The notes: a model not told the origin generated them from the letters alone. Counted from the first letter of the stretch, positions 8,296-17,064 are shown. The stretch is 64,000 bases of DNA from Tamlana carrageenivorans (GCF_002893765.1 NZ_CP025938.1:3615501-3679500); one strand, 5' to 3'. Numbers and translations: made by a program.

Positions 8296-9849
8296 TTACT
8301 TATAATTGGATGCCCCACGGATGTTCGCATGCTTGGGGATATGAGAACCTCGGTCTGTTTCTTCTTGTAGGAATAAGGAGCTTTGATCTAGATTATTCTT
8401 CAGTATGTTGGTTATCCTGTTGTAGCTTACAGCATCAGCCTGTATGGCTCTTTTGCAAGCATTATCTAACCTTTGGGAGCCATAAGACTTATGGAGTTGT
8501 ATAACGCCCATAGCTCTTTTATACCCTGTTTCAGGATAATCCAACGCAGCAATAATCCGCTCGACACATGCTGCAACATAACTACCATGGACAGCTGCCT
8601 TGTTCTTAAAGTATTGCGGACTCCACTGGCTGTATTGTTTATGAGAACTACTAAGGTGATCCTTGTTGGTTATGTATGCGCCTTTGGAACCGCTACGTTG
8701 GTGTATAGCTATGCGCTGTTGATTATAATACACCTCTACCATGCCTTTGGTATAGTGTAGCGTGGTTTCCTTGCCAATGTAACGATATGGAACGCTGTAG
8801 TAAGTCTTATCTGGTGAAAAATAGATATAGCCTATTTTCTGAACCTTAGCTCTTCTATATTCTTTTATCTCGTAGCGTGTACTGCTTAAGGGTTTTAGAT
8901 ACTCTCGTTCGACGCTTTGGAAGAGCTCCAGACGACTAGCTTCTTTGCGTTGGAATAATAGGTTGTTGTAGCACTCTAGCAGAAGTTTTATCTCTTTGTT
9001 TAGATCTGCTAAAGAAAAAAAGGTCATTTCCCGAAGGGGATAATAAATCCGTTGATAAGCTAGATGCACCGCGTTTTCCACCAGCGCTTTATCTTGAGGG
9101 GAGTAACTACGCGTTGGATTGACCACGCAGTTGTAATGGCGGGCAAAGTCTTTAAAACTACGGTTAACCTGAGCTTCGTATCTACTAGATCTGGTAACGG
9201 CTGATTTTAGATTGTCTGATACGATGGCCTTGGGTACTCCCCCGTAGAAATGAAGGGCGTTTTCGCAACAACTTATAAAATCTTCACGCTTTTGGCTCAT
9301 ACAAGCCTCAACATAGGTATACTGACTGTTAGGGAGCATGGCAACAAAGACCTCTACTGGAAGTATCTCGCCTGTGATTTTGTCTACTATCTGAAGTTTT
9401 TTTCCAGCAAAGTCCACGAACATCTCTTTCCCTGCCTCGTGTTCAAGTTTCATAGATCCCTTGATCTTGGCATATTTACGATGGTAATGCTCCATGAATT
9501 GAGTGTAACTATAAGGGTCTTTAACCTTTTGACTATATTCTGTGTAGTGGTACAAAAAAGTAAATCCTGGGTGGTTCCGAGCCTTATTAATACTTTCAAA
9601 ATAAAGCATCAATTCATCATAGCGTTTGTTATTTATGGTTGTATGAGATGTAAAGAGCTTTTCTAGGGTATGGTTGTCTAGCTTTAATAACTCCTTAAAA
9701 CTATAACCACTACCTTTAAATAGGTGTATATAGCTATTTATAGTGTTGCGGGAAATGCCAAGTGTGGCTCCAATTTGACGGTTACTATAACCATCTTGTT
9801 TTAAGTTGATAATTTGTTTTAGGTCCATTGGATCAAGTGTGTTGGCCAT
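8296..9849 (-). CDS. istA: IstA, IS21 transposase
   Basis: I choose the ATG at 9849 (MANTLDPMDLKQIINLKQDGYSNRQIGATLGISRNTI), giving 517 residues with an N-terminal helix-turn-helix; the frame upstream to 9924 reads the terminal repeats. The DDE/RNase H core is visible: DFAGKKLQIV for the first aspartate, VSDNLKSAV for the second, and the glutamate in DKALVENAVHLAYQR. A C-terminal beta-rich domain follows. Intact, so the element could be active. Confidence 0.93.
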   Translation of the reverse strand: MANTLDPMDLKQIINLKQDGYSNRQIGATLGISRNTINSYIHLFKGSGYSFKELLKLDNHTLEKLFTSHTTINNKRYDELMLYFESINKARNHPGFTFLYHYTEYSQKVKDPYSYTQFMEHYHRKYAKIKGSMKLEHEAGKEMFVDFAGKKLQIVDKITGEILPVEVFVAMLPNSQYTYVEACMSQKREDFISCCENALHFYGGVPKAIVSDNLKSAVTRSSRYEAQVNRSFKDFARHYNCVVNPTRSYSPQDKALVENAVHLAYQRIYYPLREMTFFSLADLNKEIKLLLECYNNLLFQRKEASRLELFQSVEREYLKPLSSTRYEIKEYRRAKVQKIGYIYFSPDKTYYSVPYRYIGKETTLHYTKGMVEVYYNQQRIAIHQRSGSKGAYITNKDHLSSSHKQYSQWSPQYFKNKAAVHGSYVAACVERIIAALDYPETGYKRAMGVIQLHKSYGSQRLDNACKRAIQADAVSYNRITNILKNNLDQSSLFLQEETDRGSHIPKHANIRGASNYK

Positions 9850-10035
9850 ATCGCTTTTTAGAGCAATAAGGTAATTACTTGATCTCTTAAAGTGGCACAA
9901 ATCGAAACGGAAACATTGGCACAAATCAAACCGTTTTTAGCTAACTCAATTTCCGTGTGGCACAATTTAAACCGAAATCAACGGCACAGTAACTCCGAAA
10001 TCACTGGCACAAATCGAACCGTGTTAGCCATTATT

Positions 10036-11317
10036 TAGGAAAACCAATTAATATACCTGAAAAATTAAATGATTTTGTAACTAAAAGTCCTTTAGTAAAT
10101 ATGCTAGACTTTTCAAGGACAAACTTTACTAAACAAATATCATTAACACCAAAAAAATCACAGCATATAGCAACTAAATGGCCTTTAGCTAAAATCAAAT
10201 CTTGCTTTGACATAAATAAAACATCATTTAATCCAGAATCGAAACCTAACCAAGAATTTATATATGTTGACATTGATTCGGTAGGTAAAGGAACTGGTAT
10301 TATAGAATATAACAATAAAATTCTTGGTAAAGATGCACCTTCTAGAGCAAGAAGAATTGCAGAGAAAAATGATATTATAATTTCATCTGTACGTCCATAT
10401 TTAAAAGCTTTTGCTTTAGTGGATAAAGATGTAAAAGATTGTTTGTTTTCAACAGGCTTTTTTGTAATCAGTACAAAGGATAAAAAATTATATTCTAATC
10501 AATATCTTTTAAATCTATTTATGGAATTTGAACCTTTAATGTCCCAAATAGAAAGTACTATGGGAAAAGGTCAATATCCAAGTATTAACAAAACGGACAT
10601 AACAAATTTCAAAATACCTTTACCAACAATTGACGTGCAAAAAGAGATTGCTACAGAATGTAATAAAATTGAAAAAAACAAAGAGAAATCACTACAGAAA
10701 ATTTTAGTAGCTAAAAAAACAATCGAAGAAATAATTGACGATACTTTTAAAGATAGTTCACCTAAAAAAATAGGAGATTTATGTGTAGTTCAAAGTGGTG
10801 GAACACCAAAAAGAAATGTAAGTGAATATTGGAACGGTAATATAAATTGGGTTGGCTCAAGAGTTTGCCAGAATAGAATAATTTCGGAAAGTATTGTTGA
10901 GGAAAAAATAACCGAATTAGGATTAAAAAATTCATCCGCACGATTATTTTCAAAGGAAACAACTTTAATTGCATTAGTAGGTGCTACAATTGGTAAAGTG
11001 GCTTTCCTTAATTTTGAAACAACAACAAATCAAAATATTGCCGGAATAAATCCAAAAGACAAAAGCGTTCTTTTACCTAAATATTTATTTTATGTTCTTT
11101 TAGCTACTTATGAATCTAATTTTAACAAAGACAAAGGAAAATTCACAATGGCTAATTTAACAAGGATTAAGAACCTTTTAATTCCTTTCGTAGCAATCAA
11201 AGAACAAAAAAGAATTATAAAACTAATAGAGAAACAAGAGTCAATAATTAAAAAGAAAAAACATTATTAGAATCAATATCTGAACAAAAACAAAATATTC
11301 TGAAAAAGTATCTGTAA
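10036..11317 (+). pseudogene. Restriction-modification protein, C-terminal specificity part
   Basis: The frame enters at 10036 (YLGKPINIPEKLNDFVTKSPLVNMLDFSRTNF) and carries two type I HsdS-like target-recognition domains: residues from about WPLAKIKSCFDIN to LPTIDVQKEI, then from KIGDLCVVQSGGTPKR to IPFVAIKEQKRI, each followed by a helical spacer. The frame stops at 11270 inside an A-rich run, but the next frame continues KTLLESISEQKQNILKKYL to 11317, the usual HsdS ending, so a one-base slip has removed the last 20 or so residues. Separated from its methylase and nuclease by the IS21 element at 7436-10030. Confidence 0.8.
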
Positions 11318-11414
11318 AGCCAACGCAAGTTCAAGCACATTTAAAGTTTGCTCGTGCCTCACAAATTTAAAAGAGCTTAAACGCCAACGCTAGCAAGTTT
11401 GCGGAATAAAGCCA
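11317..11414 (+). repeat. Conserved-loop hairpin repeat, right copy
   Basis: Second copy of the 4548 repeat: flank AGCCAACGC, stem TTTAAAGTTTG / CAAATTTAAA, loop ctcgtgcctca. It lies between the end of the specificity gene and the attC-like site. Confidence 0.55.
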
Positions 11415-11615
11415 GTGGCTAACAACGTGTATAAAACATAGCTATTATAGGCTTTCCGAGAGGTTTTTGTATATTTACAAAGTACGCCAAATTTTTTATT
11501 TGGTTATATTTAGAAAAGAAAATTAAACATAAAAATAAAAAATTCGGCTCGTGTTAAATCCGAAAAGTTAGCGTTTATTTATACGCTACGTTTCATACAC
11601 AAGACCGTTGCCAAC
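11415..11615 (+). repeat. attC-like site 6 (long type)
   Basis: Left arm GTGGCTAAC (11415-11423) pairs with GTTAGCCAC at 4525. Inner arms GTGTAT / ATACAC; right arm GTTGCCAAC (11607-11615), complementary to GTTGGCAAC at 12574. Body as in sites at 966 and 27016. Confidence 0.82.
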
Positions 11616-11875
11616 AATACAAATTCACTCTTATGTATTAAAAAGTCAAGCTTATTAGAATCTTTTTTCACCTTACATAAGTTTGTTATTTTTATTAAAA
11701 TATTAAGTTATTTCGTTATAAACCTGTAAGCTATACTAAGATTAAATGACTAACACACCATAACTAAAAACTATAATTAGTAAATACACCATAAGTACAT
11801 ATTATATAAAGTATATACTTATTTTGGAATACTTATTGTAATTTTGTTTGATATAAACCAATAAAGTATAATGCA
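11616..11875 (+). other. Leader of cassette 7, no gene seen
   Basis: 260 bases, very AT-rich, with no ORF of note. TAATTTTG at 11839-11846 fits a -7 box 30 bases before the small ORF at 11876; I see no good -33 partner. Confidence 0.4.
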
Positions 11876-12007
11876 ATGATACGCTCAACAACAATAAAAG
11901 CTAATCACAATACAATGAAAGTATTGGATAGAATGGCTCTTGATAAAGAAGAGCACAGAAAGAAAATCATAGCTAAAATAAAAGAAAAGGCTAAGGATAA
12001 CAGATAG
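11876..12007 (+). CDS. Small basic protein (43 aa) upstream of a DUF6169-like gene
   Basis: ATG 11876, 43 codons (MIRSTTIKANHNTMKVLDRMALDKEEHRKKIIAKIKEKAKDNR), ending two bases before the next ATG at 12010. Highly charged and predicted helical, with no domain that I recognise. The same small-ORF/DUF6169 order is present at 1183-1817, although the two small proteins are not clearly similar. A paired function such as an antitoxin is inferred from gene order only. Confidence 0.55.
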   Translation: MIRSTTIKANHNTMKVLDRMALDKEEHRKKIIAKIKEKAKDNR

Positions 12008-12009
12008 TT

Positions 12010-12480
12010 ATGTATAAATATTATAAAGAACAAGGGGCTGATGGCCCCTATTTTTATTTCTACACTGAGCTCAATCTTACATACTATGTAGCATTTAGAA
12101 ATATGTCTCAGGAAACTTTTCCGTTAAATAATTTATATTCTCTAGATTTTGGTGAAATAAATGGACTAAAAGGAAAAAAGGACACAAAAATATCTTTAAC
12201 CATATTAAAAATCATAATTGAATTTTTACAAACTGACAAATCGCTAGTGTTGCACTTTTTATGCGATAGTGCAGATTCAAGACAATTGAACAGAAAAAGA
12301 TTGTTTAGTCGTTGGTTTTCAATTTGTGGAATGGAACAATGGGTTAAATATGACTATGATTTTGATTCTGCAGATTATAATGTTTCCTTTATATTCTGCT
12401 CAAATATTTATGAAACAGCAATAATGGAAACTGAAATCCTTTTGACATTAGACGTATATGAAAGAGCAAAGGATGATTAA
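12010..12480 (+). CDS. DUF6169-like protein (156 aa)
   Basis: Contains the family's signature block (FLCDSADSRQLNRKRLFSRWF, about residues 80-100) after a beta-rich N-terminal half (YYKEQGADGPYFYFYTELNLTYYVAFRNMS). It is a divergent paralogue of the protein at 1335. No signal peptide or membrane segment. Translationally linked to the 43-codon ORF upstream. The function of the family is not known to me. Confidence 0.65.
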   Translation: MYKYYKEQGADGPYFYFYTELNLTYYVAFRNMSQETFPLNNLYSLDFGEINGLKGKKDTKISLTILKIIIEFLQTDKSLVLHFLCDSADSRQLNRKRLFSRWFSICGMEQWVKYDYDFDSADYNVSFIFCSNIYETAIMETEILLTLDVYERAKDD

Positions 12481-12573
12481 TATTCTTTTGCTTCGAAAGC
12501 ATTACAAATTACTGGTTTTTAAAAAATTAAGTCTTAAGTAAATTATTGAACCTCAAAACTCGTTAAAAGTACT

Positions 12574-12712
12574 GTTGGCAACAATATGTATAATTAATTG
12601 CTTTGGTTAGTGATTACTTGGAAAATTCCTGCGGAATTTTCTCGCTCTCGGTTTTGTTTACTAAATTAGTCCCGAAATACGCAACTAAATCATACATGTA
12701 GACGTTGTTGTT
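12574..12712 (+). repeat. attC-like site 7
   Basis: Left arm GTTGGCAAC (12574-12582) pairs with GTTGCCAAC at 11607. Hairpin GAAAATTCC-TGC-GGAATTTTC. Right arm GTTGTTGTTA (12704-12713), which pairs with TAACCACAAC at 13262 with one mismatch. Same type as sites at 2734, 14771, 17065. Confidence 0.8.
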
Positions 12713-12788
12713 AATTACTAAAAAAACGAAAAAAACACTTGAAAAGTGAAGATTAAAATTAATTATTTAAAAGGATAAAGAATAGTTT

Positions 12789-13112
12789 ATGGAAAATATA
12801 TTTGAAGGTGTAATTGGTTTTATAGTTGTTATACTATTTATTATTATACTCTGGGTTGTTCCTATTTGGTTAGGGTTAAAATGGGCAAAAATTAAAGGAG
12901 TTTCTAAACTTTGGATGCTTTTTGGAATTCACCCGTTTTTTGGATGGATTGCATTTTTAATCTTAAGATACGGAGTTGAACCTAGAAAACAGTGCTATAA
13001 ATGCAAAGAATCAATTAAGATGGAAGCTCAAATTTGTCGTTATTGTGGAAACCAAATGAGTCAGGAAGAAATAAATTATGCAATGAAAGAGTATCAAGAC
13101 AGAAAAAAGTAA
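12789..13112 (+). CDS. Small membrane protein with C-terminal zinc ribbon
   Basis: 107 residues. Two hydrophobic segments (about residues 5-32 and 42-60) are followed by a short zinc ribbon CYKC-x10-CRYC (about residues 76-92) and a charged tail. The layout suggests an inner-membrane protein with a cytoplasmic metal-binding tip. No family with known function recognised. The cassette also holds a 33-codon frame at 13114-13215 that I do not count as a gene. Confidence 0.65.
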   Translation: MENIFEGVIGFIVVILFIIILWVVPIWLGLKWAKIKGVSKLWMLFGIHPFFGWIAFLILRYGVEPRKQCYKCKESIKMEAQICRYCGNQMSQEEINYAMKEYQDRKK

Positions 13113-13261
13113 TATGTCTTTTGAAAAATTCCGAAATCAGAACGAATTAAAAAAAGGACTAATTATAGTAGTCGGACTTGAATATGAAAACAACCACTGC
13201 TATAAAAAAATATGATTTAGAATTCCTTAAGTTGACAGAAATATTGAAACGAATAAAAAAC

Positions 13262-13402
13262 TAACCACAACACAGTATATAAAAAATTGCTAGTTTTACC
13301 TTAAACCAAAGTTAGTTGCTTTGTTTGCTAGCTGCTGATTTTCCTTCGGAAAATCCTCGCACACAAACACGCAACTTTCCATATACATAAACGTTGTGCA
13401 TA
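13262..13402 (+). repeat. attC-like site 8
   Basis: Left arm TAACCACAAC (13262-13271), inner arms GTATAT / ATATAC, hairpin GATTTTCC-TTC-GGAAAATC; right arm GTTGTGCATA (13393-13402) pairing with TATGCACAAC at 14194. Confidence 0.75.
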
Positions 13403-13424
13403 ATGCAGAAAAAACCACCATCAC

Positions 13425-13455
13425 CTTTCAACTATAGAAAAAATGACTAATTTTG
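13425..13455 (+). promoter_or_regulatory. Promoter of the zeta-toxin cassette
   Basis: TAATTTTG (13448-13455) fits TAnnTTTG and lies 7 bases before the ATG; TTTC (13425-13428) sits at the right distance for a weak -33 box. If used, the transcript would have almost no leader. Confidence 0.4.
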
Positions 13456-13462
13456 TATAGAT

Positions 13463-14050
13463 ATGAAAGATAAAAACCTTTACATTATTGCAGGATGCAA
13501 CGGAGCGGGAAAAACAACCGCTTCATTTACAATTTTACCCGAAATTATTGAATGTAAAGAATTCGTAAACGCTGATGAAATTGCTAAAGGACTTTCACCT
13601 TTCCAACCTGAAAAAGTATCTTTTGAAGCTGGAAGAATTATGCTCAATAGAATTAATGAACTCCTAGATGAAAATGAAAGTTTCGCTTTCGAAACTACAT
13701 TATCAACAAGAAGTTATAAAAACAAAATTCTTCAAGCTAAAAAACAAGGTTATTCCGTGACATTACTATTCTTTTGGTTAGAGAACATAGAACTAGCTAA
13801 AGAACGTGTAGAAATAAGAGTAAAGGAAGGCGGACACAATATTCCTAAAGACGTAATTGAGAGAAGATATATAAAAGGCATAAAAAACCTATTCGAAATT
13901 TATCTAGAAATAGTCGATATAGCACTAATTTTCGATAACTCTTATGGAAAACATAATCTCATCGCTCAAAAATTTGGGAATGAAGAAATAACAAATCTCG
14001 ATTCGGAAAAATTTAATTTATTAAAAGCATATTATGACAAAAAAAGATAA
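13463..14050 (+). CDS. Zeta-toxin-family kinase
   Basis: 195 residues, P-loop kinase fold. Walker A GCNGAGKTT (residues 11-19), then NADEIAKGLSPF with the acidic residue expected to bind the sugar substrate, FETTLSTRSY (substrate loop) and REGGH-like KEGGHNIPKDVIERRY. Zeta/PezT toxins phosphorylate UDP-N-acetylglucosamine-type precursors and block wall synthesis; many free-standing relatives have other substrates. The 17-base overlap with a small downstream ORF (14034) suggests a toxin-antitoxin pair in toxin-first order. Confidence 0.82.
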   Translation: MKDKNLYIIAGCNGAGKTTASFTILPEIIECKEFVNADEIAKGLSPFQPEKVSFEAGRIMLNRINELLDENESFAFETTLSTRSYKNKILQAKKQGYSVTLLFFWLENIELAKERVEIRVKEGGHNIPKDVIERRYIKGIKNLFEIYLEIVDIALIFDNSYGKHNLIAQKFGNEEITNLDSEKFNLLKAYYDKKR

Positions 14051-14186
14051 ACAAATAGAGCTTAAAGATAAAGTGGTTAAAGGACTTGAAAAGGTTTACG
14101 AAAGATTAATCGAATTTAAGAAAGAAAAAAATAGTGAACTTGTAATAATGCAAGACGGGAAAATAGTAAAAATAAAACCCGAATAA
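14034..14186 (+). CDS. Small putative antitoxin for the zeta-like kinase (50 aa)
   Basis: ATG 14034 gives 50 codons (MTKKDKQIELKDKVVKGLEKVYERLIEFKKEKNSEL...), overlapping the kinase gene by 17 bases. Charged helical N-terminal 35 residues followed by a short VIMQDGKIVKIKP strand pair. Size, overlap and charge fit an antitoxin, in the toxin-then-antitoxin order; this is inference. No similarity recognised to the epsilon antitoxin. Confidence 0.6.
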   Translation: MTKKDKQIELKDKVVKGLEKVYERLIEFKKEKNSELVIMQDGKIVKIKPE

Positions 14187-14193
14187 AAAGCAC

Positions 14194-14330
14194 TATGCAC
14201 AACAATGGCTATAAGTAATTGCTTGTTCTCGCTTACTTCTGAAAATCCTAGCGGATTTTCAGTTTGGTGTGTACTTGCAAAGTTAAGTTCTAAACCACGC
14301 AACTACTCATAGCCGAGACCGTTAGCGTAC
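14194..14330 (+). repeat. attC-like site 9
   Basis: Left arm TATGCACAAC (14194-14203) pairs with GTTGTGCATA at 13393. Inner arms ATGGCTAT / ATAGCC; hairpin GAAAATCC-TAGC-GGATTTTC. Right arm GTTAGCGTAC (14321-14330). Same type as sites at 27878 and 30466. Confidence 0.8.
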
Positions 14331-14770
14331 ATGGTTCACTCAAATCTCCGAAAAACAGTGGTTTAAATACTAAAAATCAAAGCAGTACCCTACTCTTTCC
14401 AAACTAAAAAAGTGTTTAAAATATAAATGGTTTTATAAGTTTTGTGGCTAAGCAAAACGTAACAAATCGGACTTTCTTACTCAGCCGATTTCGGACAAAA
14501 TCAATGCGAAACTCATACGGCGGACTAACAAACTTTGCGGCAAAACAAACCGGAATAATTCGGATTTCACTCACTCTTGCGATTTCGGACCATAGCAATA
14601 CGCAATCTGGACGGCGGACTGAAAAACTGCATGGCAAAGCAAAGCGCTATAATTCGGAATTAATTACTCAGACGATTTCGGATTCCAAGCAAAACGCAAT
14701 CTGTACGGCAAATTAAAACCTAAAAATCAGTTACTTAAATATAGTTTTAACAGAATTCTAAAAATTACAC
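14331..14770 (+). other. ORF-less cassette, copy 2 of 3
   Basis: Bounded by GTTAGCGTAC (14321) and GTACGCTAAC (14771-14780). Very similar to 1949-2743 but with two 186-base units instead of the expanded set. A GTG-started frame of 90 codons (14444-14716) is open here only by chance, as it is broken in copy 3. Confidence 0.65.
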
Positions 14771-14909
14771 GTACGCTAACAATATGTATAATTAATTGCT
14801 TTGGCCTGTGATTACTTGGAAAATTCCTGCGGAATTTTCTTGCTTTCGGTTTTGTTTACTAAATTAGTCCCATAATACGCAACTAAATCATACATGTAGA
14901 CGTTGGCAT
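14771..14909 (+). repeat. attC-like site 10
   Basis: Left arm GTACGCTAAC (14771-14780), hairpin GAAAATTCC-TGC-GGAATTTTC, right arm GTTGGCATTA (14902-14911), which pairs with TAATGCCAAC at 15379. Confidence 0.82.
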
Positions 14910-14939
14910 TAATTTGAAAAAAATCGCAACTAGTAAAGA

Positions 14940-15404
14940 ATGATAAGAAAATATTCAAATTCTGATAAACCAAAAATATTAGAATTATTTAGGAAAAATA
15001 CGCCTGAATATTTTGACTCTTCAGAGGAAAAGGATTTTGAAAATTACCTTGTCAACGAAGTGGAAGATTATTTTGTTTATGAGATTAACTCAGAAATTAT
15101 TGGAGCTGGCGGAATTAACTATTTTACTGAACAAAAAATCGCTCGAATTTCTTGGGATATGATTGACCCGAATTCGCAACGAAACGGAATCGGAAAGAAA
15201 TTAACTCAATATAGAATTAGTCATATAAATGAAAACACAAACATTGAAGTAATTATCGTTAGAACAACTCAACTTGTGCATAAATTTTATGAAAAACAGG
15301 GATTTGAATTAGAAAAGATTGAAAAGGATTTTTGGGCGAAAAATTTTGACCTTTACCAAATGAAAATGTCGAATAAAACTAATGCCAACAAGGTGTATAA
15401 TTAG
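14940..15404 (+). CDS. GNAT-family N-acetyltransferase
   Basis: 154 residues. The GNAT fold is visible as VYEINSEIIGAGGINYF (beta2-beta3), ISWDMIDPNSQRNGIGKKLTQYRI (motif A, acetyl-CoA pyrophosphate loop QRNGIG), and LVHKFYEKQGFELE (motif B). Substrate unknown. The last residues (NANKVYN) are read from the attC-like site, and the TAG stop at 15402-15404 uses the first base of the IS30 insertion; without the IS the same codon would be TAA. So the protein is unaffected by the insertion. Confidence 0.82.
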   Translation: MIRKYSNSDKPKILELFRKNTPEYFDSSEEKDFENYLVNEVEDYFVYEINSEIIGAGGINYFTEQKIARISWDMIDPNSQRNGIGKKLTQYRISHINENTNIEVIIVRTTQLVHKFYEKQGFELEKIEKDFWAKNFDLYQMKMSNKTNANKVYN

Positions 15405-16508
15405 CTGCATTCAAGGTTCTAACGCAACAAACGTTGCTTTTTTTTGTATGAGTCTAAGCTACAATTTTTAGTTCTTTTATCATAACTTCATTAGGGGTTT
15501 TAAATCCAATAATTTTACGAGGTCTATTGTTTAATTTTTCTTGAATTTCGATGAATGTATTTAAGTCAATTTTGTTAAAATCTGTTCCTTTTGGGAGGTA
15601 CCTTCTGATGAGTCCGTTAGTGTTTTCATTGGTACCTCTTTCCCAAGAAGAATAGGGGTGTGCAAAGTAAATTTTCATACCTGTTTTCTTGGTAATTGTT
15701 TCGTGTCTTGCCATTTCAATTCCATTATCGTAGATCATAGATTTTTTGAATATGGGATCTAGTTTGTTAAGTTCTTTAGAAAACATTTTAGCAATTTCCT
15801 TAGAGTTCCTGGCTTTTAGTTTGATAATTAATGTATATCTAGATTTGCGTTCTACGATAGTTCCAATAGCCGATTTTTGATCCTTCCCAATCATTAAATC
15901 TCCTTCCCAGTGTCCGATTTCATTTCTTAGGTTAATATGCTCGGGCCTTAGGTCTATACTGACTTGGTTTAATATTTTAGATCCTGTTCTGCGTCTTTTT
16001 TTAGAGGGTCTACGTCTTGTTTTTTTGCGTACGAGGAGTTTAATTAGTTTTTTATTTAAACTAGCTTGAGGCTTTGCATATATGTACCTATAAATTGATT
16101 CGTGAGAAATAGACATTATAGGATCATTTGGGAATTCTTCTTTTAGTCTTCCAGCAATTTGTTCAGGAGTCCATTGTGATAATAAGCCCCTATAGACATA
16201 AATTCGAAGTCTAGGGTACTTAGATATTTTATCAATATTTCTTTTGTTTAGGTAATCATCTTTGGCGCACCAATGAGCTAGTTCTGCTGAGTATTTATCT
16301 CTATCTGTTTGCACCCATTTATTAACTTCTCTTGTAACCGTAGATCGAGCTCTGTTAATGGTTATAGCGATGTATGATTTATTCTTTTTTTCAGTTAAAA
16401 GAGTCTCAATCTGTATTCTTTCTTTAAGGGTAAGTCTACCTGTTTTTTTTCGTACCATAATTACAAATCTATTAATTTAGATTTGTTGCGTTAAGTTCTT
16501 GAATACGG
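15404..16508 (-). mobile_element. IS30-family element, copy 1 (1,105 bp)
   Basis: Ends GCTGCATTC...AACGCAACAA and, at the other side, TTGTTGCGTT...GAATACGG, an imperfect inverted repeat. Flanked by direct ATTA repeats (15400-15403, 16509-16512), so this is a simple insertion, here into attC-like site 11. Confidence 0.92.
15454..16458 (-). CDS. IS30 transposase, copy 1
   Basis: 334 residues. N-terminal helix-turn-helix (LTLKERIQIETLL...YIAITINRARSTVTREVNK), then a DDE catalytic domain: GHWEGDLMIG (first D), MIYDNGIE (second D) and SWERGTNENTNGLIRRYLP (E, in the typical IS30 context). Full-length and apparently functional; it differs from copies 2 and 3 by isoleucine for threonine next to the second catalytic aspartate. 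Confidence 0.93.
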   Translation of the reverse strand: MVRKKTGRLTLKERIQIETLLTEKKNKSYIAITINRARSTVTREVNKWVQTDRDKYSAELAHWCAKDDYLNKRNIDKISKYPRLRIYVYRGLLSQWTPEQIAGRLKEEFPNDPIMSISHESIYRYIYAKPQASLNKKLIKLLVRKKTRRRPSKKRRRTGSKILNQVSIDLRPEHINLRNEIGHWEGDLMIGKDQKSAIGTIVERKSRYTLIIKLKARNSKEIAKMFSKELNKLDPIFKKSMIYDNGIEMARHETITKKTGMKIYFAHPYSSWERGTNENTNGLIRRYLPKGTDFNKIDLNTFIEIQEKLNNRPRKIIGFKTPNEVMIKELKIVA

Positions 16509-16626
16509 ATTAATGGCTAGTTCGAGCTTGCTTACGAATATTCCTGCGGAATATTCTATTCGGTTTTTATTTGTTAACTTCCGTGCTGAAACACGCCACT
16601 AATCATACACAAAACCGTTAGCGTAC

Positions 16627-17064
16627 ATGGTTTACTCAAATCTAAAAAAAAGTGGTTTAAATACTAAAAATCAAGGCAGTACCCTACTCTATCCAAGCTA
16701 AAAAGGTGTTTAATATATATATAGTATTATAAGTTTTGTGGCAAAGCAAAACGTAACAAATCGGACTTTCTTACTCAGACGATTTCGGACAAAATCAATG
16801 CGCAACTAATACGGCAGACTAACAAACTTTGCGGCAAAACAAACCGGAATAATTCGGATTTCACTCACTCTTGCGATTTCGGACCATAGCAATACGCAAT
16901 CTGGATGGCGGACTGATAAACTGCATGGAAAAGCAAAATGCTATAATTCGGAATTAATTACTCAGACGATTTCGGATTCCAAGCAAAACGCAAACCGGAC
17001 GGCAAATTAAAACCTGAAAATCAGTTGTTTAAATATAGTTATAATACAATTCTAAAAATTACAC
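16627..17064 (+). other. ORF-less cassette, copy 3 of 3
   Basis: Bounded by GTTAGCGTAC (16617) and GTACGCTAAC (17065-17074). Two repeat units, more diverged from copies 1 and 2 than those are from each other. The frame open in the other copies meets a TAA early here, which argues against a protein product. Confidence 0.65.

Larger units (their letters stand above)
7436..10030 (-). mobile_element. IS21-family element, 2,595 bp
   Basis: Starts TGGCTA (7436) and ends TAGCCA (10030), flanked by direct repeats TTATT (7431-7435 and 10031-10035). Both ends contain several copies of a TGGCACAAATCRAAC-like or GTGCCAC motif (7452-7485; 9890-10020), as expected for the multiple transposase-binding sites of IS21. 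It carries istA and istB on the - strand. Confidence 0.9.
15379..16626 (+). repeat. attC-like site 11, split by IS30
   Basis: Left part 15379-15403 (TAATGCCAAC, then aaggtgtataatta) and right part 16513-16626 (ending ATACAC, spacer, GTTAGCGTAC from 16617). With the IS30 and one ATTA repeat removed it is a normal site of the 3612 type. While split it probably cannot recombine. Confidence 0.78.

Noticed and set aside
13114..13215. 33-codon ORF after the zinc-ribbon protein gene
   Set aside because: Very short, no overlap with its neighbour, no recognisable pattern; could be chance.
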